Origin: UBA1306 sp964396415
GTDB taxonomy: Bacteria; Spirochaetota; Spirochaetia; Treponematales; Rectinemataceae
Length of the DNA: 64,000 nt
Assembly (NCBI GenBank): GCA_964396415.1
Contig: CAYNFM010000001.1
Coordinates: 62,001-126,000 of the forward strand
Direction: 5' to 3'
Position numbers and translations under genes: made by a program. The notes below the pieces were generated by a model. That model was given only the letters and a program-made list of their open reading frames with translations. It was not told the DNA's origin and ran no database searches. Below, piece by piece: positions 34,761-41,783 of the stretch; position 1 is the first letter of the stretch, and each line of letters starts with the position of its first letter.

Positions 34761-34798
34761 TCGATCGACCGCCGTATGCCTATCTTAATGAGGGAAGC

Positions 34799-34996
34799 AT
34801 GATCGAGCTCACCACGCTCTCCGGCAAGAAGTTCTGGGTCAACCCCCATCAAATCGAGACGATGGAGGCCAATCCCGACACGACCCTGGGCCTCGTGTTC
34901 GGAAAGAGGATGGTCGTGGCCGAGAAGCCGGCGGAAGTCATATCCCGAATCGTCGCTTACAGGCGATCGATCGCCGGTTTCGGCGAGGCGGACTGA
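34799..34996 (+). CDS. flbD: FlbD-family flagellar protein
   Basis: 65 residues. MIELTTLSGKKFWVNPHQIE and VVAEKPAEVISRIVAYRR are the small FlbD family found after flgE in spirochaetes and Firmicutes. Not to be confused with the Caulobacter regulator of the same name. Biochemical role unknown; an RNA or membrane-side regulator of hook/motor assembly has been suggested only by context. AGGGAAGC precedes the ATG. Confidence 0.9.
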   Translation: MIELTTLSGKKFWVNPHQIETMEANPDTTLGLVFGKRMVVAEKPAEVISRIVAYRRSIAGFGEAD

Positions 34997-35025
34997 AGCC
35001 GAAGGCGGGCGGGCCGCCATTCCGC

Positions 35026-35054
35026 TTTTCAGCCCACGCTCTTGCGTGTATACT
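35026..35054 (+). promoter_or_regulatory. Sigma-70-like promoter before fliL
   Basis: TTTTCA (35026-35031), 17-bp spacer, TATACT (35049-35054): four and five matches to consensus. Confidence 0.5.
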
Positions 35055-35080
35055 AATATGGTCGTCTGAGGCACCGATAA
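35054..35080 (+). promoter_or_regulatory. Sigma-28-like promoter before fliL
   Basis: TAAT (35054-35057), exactly 15 bp, ACCGATAA (35073-35080): three of four and seven of eight matches to TAAA-N15-GCCGATAA. It starts inside the sigma-70-like -10, so the two could be used in turn. Confidence 0.55.
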
Positions 35081-35100
35081 TTTAAGGGGGGAGGTCAGCC

Positions 35101-35655
35101 ATGTCGGATAACGTCGACGATCAGGAGATGAATTTCGCCGAGGGCGAGACCGAGACTTCCCAAGCTTCCAAGGCCAAGGGCGCGGGGCCGGGGATCGCGC
35201 GGATCCTCATGGTCGTCGGGATCGGGCTCGGCGCCGTCATATTCATCGTAACCATCGTCGTGATTACCGTCGGCATAGTGAACAAGCAAGGCAAGCCCGT
35301 GGTCGCGATCACAAAATCCGAGGATTATCAGGCGTCGACTCCGCTTTACCAGTACGTCGGCACGATCGGCGAGATCCGCACCAAGACGAGCGACCAGGAG
35401 CCGTATTCCGTGACCGTCAGGATCAATCTGGGCTTCGACCTGCAGGATAAGGATTCCCCGGTCGAGGTGAACGCGAGGATGCCGCAGATCAGGGACTTCC
35501 TCAGGAGGTATTTCACTTCCAAGATGGCGGATGACCTGACGCCCGACAAGGAACTCATCATACAGGACGAGATCAAGGAAAACCTCAATCGCATACTCAG
35601 CAAGCCCACGGTCAAGGAAGTCCTGTTCGATCGCCTCGACGTCATAAAAATGTAG
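35101..35655 (+). CDS. fliL: Flagellar basal-body protein FliL
   Basis: 184 residues: acidic cytoplasmic tail, transmembrane helix (about 38-62), then the periplasmic FliL domain (VTVRINLGFDLQD, MPQIRDFLRRYFTSK, VKEVLFDRLDVI). FliL surrounds stator units and raises torque. GGGGGGAGG precedes ATG 35101. motA and motB, normally just upstream in spirochaetes, are not here. Confidence 0.92.
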   Translation: MSDNVDDQEMNFAEGETETSQASKAKGAGPGIARILMVVGIGLGAVIFIVTIVVITVGIVNKQGKPVVAITKSEDYQASTPLYQYVGTIGEIRTKTSDQEPYSVTVRINLGFDLQDKDSPVEVNARMPQIRDFLRRYFTSKMADDLTPDKELIIQDEIKENLNRILSKPTVKEVLFDRLDVIKM

Positions 35656-35685
35656 GCCAGGATCGGGTAACGGTATGGAGGCGGC

Positions 35686-36720
35686 ATGACCGAAGTCCTC
35701 TCTCAGGACGAGATAGACCAGCTCCTCACCGCCATCAACGCGGGAGAGACGGAGATCGAGAGCATAAAGCCGACCGCCGACAACCGCAAGATCAAAATAT
35801 ACGACTTCAAGCGCCCTGATAAGTTCTCGAAGGAGCAGATTCGTACCGTACAGAACATGCACGAAACCTTCGCGCGCCTGACTACGACCACGCTCTCGGC
35901 CTCGATGCGGGCGCTGGTCAACGTCCACGTCGCGTCCGTCGACCAGCTCACCTACGAGGAATTCATCCGGTCCATACCTACGCCCACGACCCTCGCGGTC
36001 GTCAGCATGGACCCTCTCAAGGGCCAGGCCATACTCGAGATCGACCCTTCCGTCACCTTCACTATCATCGATCGCCTCTTCGGCGGCTCCGGAGAGGGAG
36101 CCAAGCTCAACCGCGAGCTCACGGACATCGAGCACTCGGTGATGGAAGGAATCATCGTCAGGATCCTCGGGAACATGCGCGAGGCCTGGACTACCGTCAT
36201 CGACCTTCGGCCCCGCCTCTCCCAAATCGAGACGAACCCTCAATTCGCCCAAATAGTGCCGCCCTCCGAGATGGTGGTTCTGGTCACGCTCGAGACCAAG
36301 GTCGGGGAAGTCGAGGGGATGATGAATTTCTGCATACCCTACATGACCATCGAGCCCATCGTCTCGAAGCTCTCCGCGCAATTTTGGTACAGCTCGGTGC
36401 GCAGGGGCGCGACGACGGAAAACCTGAATATCCTGAAGGAAAAGCTGTCCACGGTCGAGATACCCGTCATCGCCGAGGTCGGCCATATCAACATATCGGT
36501 CCGGGACGTCCTCGCCCTGCGCAAGGGAGACGTGATTCGGCTCCACTCCGTCCACGTCGGGGATCCGATGGCCCTCGACGTCGGAAACAAGAAGAAGTTC
36601 CTCTGTCGCCCCGGCGTGATAGGCAAGAAGATGGCGGTCCAGATCACGAAGAAGCTCGAGGACGTGGGCCAGGAAGAATTCGAGGAACTAGCCTCAGAAG
36701 GAGACGAGAATAATGAGTGA
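35686..36720 (+). CDS. fliM: Flagellar motor switch protein FliM
   Basis: 344 residues. N-terminal LSQDEIDQLLTAIN is the phospho-CheY binding helix; a CheC-like middle domain (DIEHSVMEGIIVRILGNMREAW) and a C-terminal SpoA domain follow. Forms the C-ring with FliG and FliY. GGAGGCGGC precedes the ATG. Overlaps fliY by 8 bp. Confidence 0.96.
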   Translation: MTEVLSQDEIDQLLTAINAGETEIESIKPTADNRKIKIYDFKRPDKFSKEQIRTVQNMHETFARLTTTTLSASMRALVNVHVASVDQLTYEEFIRSIPTPTTLAVVSMDPLKGQAILEIDPSVTFTIIDRLFGGSGEGAKLNRELTDIEHSVMEGIIVRILGNMREAWTTVIDLRPRLSQIETNPQFAQIVPPSEMVVLVTLETKVGEVEGMMNFCIPYMTIEPIVSKLSAQFWYSSVRRGATTENLNILKEKLSTVEIPVIAEVGHINISVRDVLALRKGDVIRLHSVHVGDPMALDVGNKKKFLCRPGVIGKKMAVQITKKLEDVGQEEFEELASEGDENNE

Positions 36721-37882
36721 TGGCGCCCTCTCCCAGGAAGAGATAGACTCCCTCCTCGCTGGCCTCGACGGCGGCTCCGGTTCCCCGGCGTCGACGGCGG
36801 CCTCGGGACGCCAGGGCTCGGCCCTATCGGCCCAGGACGCGCAAGCCTTCAAGGCGATACTCGAATCGACTCTGAGCGCCCAGTCCCAGAATCTCTCCAT
36901 GATCACGGGGCTTCCCGTCACTATACAGAGTCCGACGGTCGACGGATCCACGAGGGACGGCTTCCTCCGGGACGTCCCCGAGGAAGTGCTTACCGTGTCG
37001 GTGCCCTTCGCCGGCTCGCTTCCCGGAGATCACTCCTTCGTGATGTCCAAGGCGATGGCGATCAGGATCGCCTCTCTCGCCAACAAGGACGAGACCCTGT
37101 CGGAACTCGACGATATGGCCGTTTCCGCGGTGCAGGAGTGCGTCTCCACTCTCGCGGGAACCCAGATAACCGTCGTATCCGAGAAGACCGGCAATCGCAA
37201 CATCACCGCCGGAGTCGCGGAAGGGGCCTTCGGTCCCAAGGCCATGGCTAAGGTCCCGTCCGGAGACTTCCTGCGCGCCGTTTATCCCGTCCAGATCGGC
37301 GATGAGCAGGCCGATCGTCTCGTCGAATTGTTCGCCCTCGCATTCGTAAAGGATGTTCTCGCATCGGCCGGCGGAGGAATGCCGGGCGGGCAGCTGCCCG
37401 CGATGATGGGGGGGCAGATGGGAAGCCCCATGGGCATCTCGGGCATGCAGATGAGCCAGATGGGCCAGCAGATGGGCCAGATGGGGCAGCAAATGGGCCA
37501 GATGGGGCAGCAGATGGGCTCGGGCTATGGCCCGCCGATGGGAGGATTCGGCGGCATGAACCCGCCGAACGTCCAGCCCGTGCAATTCGCGAGCCTCCAA
37601 ATGCAGCAGGCGAGCACCGAGTCGGGCAACATCGGCCTCATCATGGACGTCTTCATGGAGATGACGGTCGAGCTCGGTCGGACGCGCAAGCTGATAAAGG
37701 AAATCCTCGGAATGGGCGAGGGTACGATAATCGAGCTGGACAAGCTGGCCGGCGAGCCCGTGGACATCCTGGTCAATCACAAGCTTATCGCCAAGGGAGA
37801 AGTCGTGGTCATAGACGAGAATTTCGGCGTTCGCGTCACGGAAATCGTTTCGCCGATGGAGAGGATGGGCGATTTAGGTTAA
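36713..37882 (+). CDS. fliY: Motor switch protein FliY (CheC-like + FliN)
   Basis: 389 residues. N-terminal LSQEEIDSLLAGLD repeats the CheY-binding motif of FliM; a CheC-like domain follows (about 60-220), then a Met/Gly/Gln linker and a C-terminal FliN SpoA domain (DILVNHKLIAKGEVVVIDENFGVRVTEI). In the first CheC helix the usual E-x-x-N reads ECVS, so phosphatase activity towards CheY-P is doubtful. The linker contains a 21-bp unit repeated three times (37451-37513). It ends the fliLMY group; a fresh promoter follows. Confidence 0.93.
   Translation: MSDGALSQEEIDSLLAGLDGGSGSPASTAASGRQGSALSAQDAQAFKAILESTLSAQSQNLSMITGLPVTIQSPTVDGSTRDGFLRDVPEEVLTVSVPFAGSLPGDHSFVMSKAMAIRIASLANKDETLSELDDMAVSAVQECVSTLAGTQITVVSEKTGNRNITAGVAEGAFGPKAMAKVPSGDFLRAVYPVQIGDEQADRLVELFALAFVKDVLASAGGGMPGGQLPAMMGGQMGSPMGISGMQMSQMGQQMGQMGQQMGQMGQQMGSGYGPPMGGFGGMNPPNVQPVQFASLQMQQASTESGNIGLIMDVFMEMTVELGRTRKLIKEILGMGEGTIIELDKLAGEPVDILVNHKLIAKGEVVVIDENFGVRVTEIVSPMERMGDLG
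37451..37513 (+). repeat. 21-bp tandem repeat in the fliY linker
   Basis: Three 21-bp units encode M(S/G)QMGQQ three times. Units 2 and 3 differ at one base. Frame is kept, so changes in copy number would alter only linker length. Confidence 0.9.
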
Positions 37883-37908
37883 AATTTTGTACTTCTATTA
37901 AATAACTA

Positions 37909-37937
37909 TTGCGTTTAACCTCCCGATGCACTAAAAT
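37909..37937 (+). promoter_or_regulatory. Promoter before fliO
   Basis: TTGCGT (37909-37914), 17-bp spacer, TAAAAT (37932-37937, five of six). It lies in a short AT-rich gap unusual in this region. Confidence 0.5.
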
Positions 37938-37963
37938 ATAGGTTGAATTTCGGGAGGGGATCT

Positions 37964-38605
37964 TTGAAATGCATAGCGCTCGTCCTGTGCGCCGTCTTGG
38001 CGCTAGGGTCGGGGGCCGTCGCGGGGGCGCAGGGCAAGGATGCCGTTACGCCGCCCGCAGCCGGAAACGCCGTGGGGACGGCGGCTTCGGTGGATGAGAC
38101 GACTCTCGCCTTAGGCGATGCGGCGGCGCCGGCCAAGGCCGCGAATAACGCGGCCGGTTCAACTACACTTGCTTATTTCCTCCGCATGGTCTTCGTGCTG
38201 GCTCTCGTGCTGGCCGCGATCTATGGCGTCTACCGTCTCATGAAACGCGTGTCGAGGCCCAAGGCGGTCGACGACGCGGCAGTCAAGGTGCTCGCTACCA
38301 CGTCCCTGGGTTCCGGGAAGGCCTTGCATGTGATAGGCCTCGGCAGCAAGGTCTATCTGATAGGCGCGACCGACGCCTCGATCACCCTCGTGGCGGAAGT
38401 GGCGGACAAGGACTTCATCGACGGCCTGGCGCTCGAGGCTGCTCTCGCCCCCCAGGCTTCCAAGCCGGGCGTGGATTTCGGGGAAATGCTCGTGAACCTA
38501 TTGGGCGTCCGTCATAGAGGCGGCGGCCGAGGCAAGGACGGGTCCAAGCAGCGCCGCGACGCGGACTTCCTGGCCGGGCAGCGCGAGCGGCTGCGGAAAT
38601 TCTGA
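37964..38605 (+). CDS. fliO: Flagellar export gate assembly protein FliO
   Basis: 213 residues from TTG 37964, which has GGGAGGGG upstream; the in-frame TTG at 37943 has none. A signal-like segment KCIALVLCAVLALGSGAVAGA, an Ala-rich linker, a transmembrane helix (FLRMVFVLALVLAAIYGVY) and a FliO domain (VKVLATTSLGSGKALHVIGLG) follow. Assists FliP ring assembly. The basic tail RHRGGGRGKDGSKQRR is presumably cytoplasmic. Treponemes name this gene fliZ. Confidence 0.85.
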   Translation: MKCIALVLCAVLALGSGAVAGAQGKDAVTPPAAGNAVGTAASVDETTLALGDAAAPAKAANNAAGSTTLAYFLRMVFVLALVLAAIYGVYRLMKRVSRPKAVDDAAVKVLATTSLGSGKALHVIGLGSKVYLIGATDASITLVAEVADKDFIDGLALEAALAPQASKPGVDFGEMLVNLLGVRHRGGGRGKDGSKQRRDADFLAGQRERLRKF

Positions 38606-38612
38606 GGACGCC

Positions 38613-39521
38613 ATGAGAGCACAAGGGAAATTCCTGCGGCTCGCGGCCCTCGTTCTGGCGCTCGCCGCCCTTTCGACGAGCGAGGCGAATGCCCAAGCGG
38701 TTCAGCCTTCCGCCTCCGCGACGAAATCGCCGAATTCGGCGATTTCGACCTTCACGCCGTCTCCCGCGGCATCGGCCGCCCGTTCGGGCTCGCCGGGTTC
38801 CGGCATCCGATCGACCTCGGGGCTCCCGACTTCGGTGCCCCTCGTTCCGCTCGTCGATTTGAGGGTAAGGAACCCCAGCACCGGGCAGGAGGTGGCATTT
38901 TCAGTCCAGCTCCTCCTCCTCCTGACGGCTCTCTCGCTTGCCCCGAGCATACTCATCCTCATAACGAGCTTCCTGCGAATCTCCATCGTCCTCGACTTCG
39001 TAAAGCGAGCGCTTTCGCTGCAGCAGATGCCTCCGAGTCAGGTGCTTATGGGCATTTCCCTCTTCCTGACCGTCTTCATCATGTGGCCGACTTTTCAGAC
39101 CGTCTACAACGATTCGCTCAAGCCCTTGTCCGACGGCAAGATAGGAGTCCAGCAGGCCTACTATGCGGCGGAAAAGCCCTTCCGCATCTTCATGTTCGAT
39201 CAAATGAGGGCGCATCCAGAGAATATCCGTCTCTTCATGTCGATGCGGGGCCTGCCCAAGCCCAACACCCTGGCGGACGTCCCGACCTACGTCCTCGTGC
39301 CGGCCTTCATCCTCAACGAGCTTACCGTCGCGTTCAAGATAGGCATACTCCTCTACATTCCTTTCATCATCATCGATATGGTCGTATCCTCGATTCTCAT
39401 GTCCATGGGCATGATCATGCTTCCGCCGGTCATGATATCGATGCCCTTCAAGCTGATCCTGTTCGTCCTCGTGGACGGATGGGGACTCCTCACGCAGCAG
39501 CTCGTGAGGTCTTTCTTCTGA
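38613..39521 (+). CDS. fliP: Flagellar export gate protein FliP
   Basis: 302 residues. Signal peptide (to about residue 29), a 55-residue Ser/Pro-rich linker, then the four-helix FliP core (LTALSLAPSILILITSFLRI, RAHPENIRLFMSMRGL, VPAFILNELTVAFKIG). Most FliP proteins have a shorter N-terminus. A perfect 26-bp palindrome (38722-38747) lies in the linker. Forms the helical gate core with FliQ and FliR. Confidence 0.96.
   Translation: MRAQGKFLRLAALVLALAALSTSEANAQAVQPSASATKSPNSAISTFTPSPAASAARSGSPGSGIRSTSGLPTSVPLVPLVDLRVRNPSTGQEVAFSVQLLLLLTALSLAPSILILITSFLRISIVLDFVKRALSLQQMPPSQVLMGISLFLTVFIMWPTFQTVYNDSLKPLSDGKIGVQQAYYAAEKPFRIFMFDQMRAHPENIRLFMSMRGLPKPNTLADVPTYVLVPAFILNELTVAFKIGILLYIPFIIIDMVVSSILMSMGMIMLPPVMISMPFKLILFVLVDGWGLLTQQLVRSFF
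38722..38747. repeat. 26-bp perfect palindrome inside fliP
   Basis: CGAAATCGCCGAA is followed directly by its exact reverse complement TTCGGCGATTTCG. It encodes KSPNSAIS in the non-conserved linker. Confidence 0.95.
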
Positions 39522-39531
39522 TGGGGGCGCC

Positions 39532-39801
39532 ATGAGCATGGGCGATGCCGTTTCGATCATGAGGGGAGGGATCTTCGAGATCCTGCTTCTGTCCGCGCCC
39601 GTCCTCCTCGTCGCGATGGTGGTCGGACTCGTCGTCTCCATCTTCCAGGCGACTACCTCCATCCAGGAGCAGACCCTCACCTTCGTGCCCAAGATCGCCG
39701 CCATCATGCTCGTGCTGGCGCTTCTCGGCGGATGGATGTTCGGCAACCTCGGGCAATATACGCGGGACCTCTTCGCGCTGATCCCGCAAATGGCCAGGTG
39801 A
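39532..39801 (+). CDS. fliQ: Flagellar export gate protein FliQ
   Basis: 89 residues, two transmembrane helices; APVLLVAMVVGLVVSIFQATTSIQEQTLTF is split here as APVLLVAMVVGLVV and SIFQATTSIQEQTLTF, the family core. Part of the FliPQR gate. 10 bp after fliP and 8 bp before fliR. Confidence 0.96.
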   Translation: MSMGDAVSIMRGGIFEILLLSAPVLLVAMVVGLVVSIFQATTSIQEQTLTFVPKIAAIMLVLALLGGWMFGNLGQYTRDLFALIPQMAR

Positions 39802-39809
39802 GGCTCTGA

Positions 39810-40586
39810 ATGGGATGGCCCTTCGCCGATTTCAACCTCTTCCTCCTCATCGCGGTGAGGATCGTCGCGATGATCGAGGTCGCTCCCCTGCTCTCGGGCC
39901 AAGGCGTTCCTCAGGTGGCGAAGGTAGGCCTGGCGGGATTCGCGGCGGCGATGGTCTTCCCTTCGGTAAAGGCATCCGGGTACGCCGTTCCGGACGACGG
40001 CATGGCCTTCGCCCTCCTCATCGTCGGCGAGGCGATGATCGGTCTCGTCATGGGCTTCTTCCTTTCTATCGTCTATTCGGCGTTTACGACCGCGGGTCAG
40101 TATTTCTCGCTCCAAATCGGCTTCGGGGCCTCGGAGACCTTCGATCCCCTGGCGGAAGTCGAGCTCCCCCTCATGGGGCAGTTCCTCAACATCATCGCGA
40201 TGTTCATCTTCGTCTCGACCTCGGGCTTCCAGCGCCTCTTCCTCATCGGCGTGCAGGGCTCCTTCAAGGCCATGCGCGCGATCGACCTGGTGAACAGGCG
40301 GGACGACATCGTTCAATTCATTCTAAGGGCCACCGGCGCCCTTTTCCAGCAGGCCCTCGTCCTTTCCATGCCCGTGCTCGGCACCTTGTTCATCGTATCG
40401 GTCGCGATGGGACTCCTTTCCAAGGCCGCTCCCCAAATGAACCTCCTCACCGAGGGCTTTCCGGTTTCGCTGGCCGTGACCTTCTTCATAATGCTTTCCT
40501 CCCTTCCTTTCATGATGGAGGCCTTCTCGCACCTCGTCGACGCGAGCTTCGACGACCTTGGGATACTGGTAGGGGGCAAGCTGTGA
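39810..40586 (+). CDS. fliR: Flagellar export gate protein FliR
   Basis: 258 residues, about six transmembrane helices. LFLLIAVRIVAMIEVAPLL and PLMGQFLNIIAMFIFVSTSG are typical. Completes the FliPQR gate. Its stop overlaps the GTG start of flhB. Confidence 0.95.
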   Translation: MGWPFADFNLFLLIAVRIVAMIEVAPLLSGQGVPQVAKVGLAGFAAAMVFPSVKASGYAVPDDGMAFALLIVGEAMIGLVMGFFLSIVYSAFTTAGQYFSLQIGFGASETFDPLAEVELPLMGQFLNIIAMFIFVSTSGFQRLFLIGVQGSFKAMRAIDLVNRRDDIVQFILRATGALFQQALVLSMPVLGTLFIVSVAMGLLSKAAPQMNLLTEGFPVSLAVTFFIMLSSLPFMMEAFSHLVDASFDDLGILVGGKL

Positions 40587-41752
40587 TCGAGCCCTATCCG
40601 CGGCTTCGCCCCGCGCCCTCGGTCGGCGACCCCGGGCGGATCGGCCTGCAATGGTTCGCCGCCGAGGACGAGGGGCGGACCGAAGAGCCTTCCGAAACCA
40701 AGCTCAGGAAGGCGCGGGAAGAGGGACGCGTAGCGAAGAGCCAAGAGCTGATAGGGGCGGTCGGCCTCCTGTTCCCGTCGGTCGCTCTCGTCCTGCTCGG
40801 ACCTTATTTCGCCCGGACCATGCGCGAGATGCTGCTTTTCTACCTGGGCCTCGTGGGAAAGACCGATATTTCGACCGATTCGGGACCCGTCGTCGCGGCC
40901 TTCTTCTCGTATTTCGTCCGTCTCACCCTTCCCTTGGCCGGCGTCGCCGTCATCGGAGCGATATTCTCCAACGTGCTCCAGGTGGGCTTGGTCCTCTCGG
41001 TCAAGCCCATCACGCCCGACTTCTCCAAGATCGTTCCTCGATTCGGCCAGTACTTCAAGCGGACCATGTTTTCCCTGGAGGGAGTCTTCAATCTCGCGAA
41101 GTCGATCGCGAAGATACTCATCATAGCCTTCGTCGCGTACCTCACCATCCAGGGCGAGTTCGACAAGCTCAGGAGGCTCTTCGAAGGCCCGTTCTGGCCC
41201 ATGATCGCGTTCGTATTCTCCCTGGCGATGCGCCTGATCATCGAGGTGGCTGTGGCGATGCTCATCCTCGCCGTGCCCGACTACCTCTTCCAGCGCAGGC
41301 AATACATGGAATCCCTCAAGATGTCCAAGGAGGAAGTGAAGGAAGAGCGGAAGATGCAAGAGGGGGATCCGCTGATCAAGAGCAGGCTCCGCGAGCGGAT
41401 GCGCGAGCTGCTCGCTAGGAACATGGCGGCCAACGTGCCCAAGGCCGACGTGGTCATAACCAATCCGACCCATTACGCCGTGGCCCTCGAGTGGGATAGG
41501 GAGAGGATGCCCGCGCCGACGGTCAGCGCGAAGGGCGTCGATGAAGTCGCCCAGCGGATCAAGCGGATCGCGATCGAGAGCGGGGTCCCCCTGGTCGAGA
41601 ACCGGCCCCTCGCGCGCGCGCTGTACGCGGACGTCGAGATAGGGGACGCGATCCCCGAGAAGTACTATCAGGCCATCGCGGCCGTTCTCGCCCACGTGCT
41701 CGGCGCTGAAGGCGAGGCGGCGAGCTTCGCCGACGCGGGCGCGGGAGCCTAG
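40583..41752 (+). CDS. flhB: Flagellar export switch protein FlhB
   Basis: 389 residues from GTG 40583 (GTGA overlap with fliR; GGGGGC upstream). The longer frame reaching back to 39815 is the shadow of fliR. EEPSETKLRKAREEGRVAKS and the autocleavage motif NPTH (in VVITNPTHYAVAL) are intact. Its self-cleavage switches export from rod/hook to filament substrates. The 24-residue N-terminal leader is longer than usual. Confidence 0.95.
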   Translation: MIEPYPRLRPAPSVGDPGRIGLQWFAAEDEGRTEEPSETKLRKAREEGRVAKSQELIGAVGLLFPSVALVLLGPYFARTMREMLLFYLGLVGKTDISTDSGPVVAAFFSYFVRLTLPLAGVAVIGAIFSNVLQVGLVLSVKPITPDFSKIVPRFGQYFKRTMFSLEGVFNLAKSIAKILIIAFVAYLTIQGEFDKLRRLFEGPFWPMIAFVFSLAMRLIIEVAVAMLILAVPDYLFQRRQYMESLKMSKEEVKEERKMQEGDPLIKSRLRERMRELLARNMAANVPKADVVITNPTHYAVALEWDRERMPAPTVSAKGVDEVAQRIKRIAIESGVPLVENRPLARALYADVEIGDAIPEKYYQAIAAVLAHVLGAEGEAASFADAGAGA

Positions 41753-41783
41753 CGAAAAATGAACGCATCGGAGGTAGGCTGGC

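Noticed and set aside
39815..40582. Upstream extension of the flhB frame
   Set aside because: Antiphase reading of fliR; FlhB homology begins after GTG 40583.
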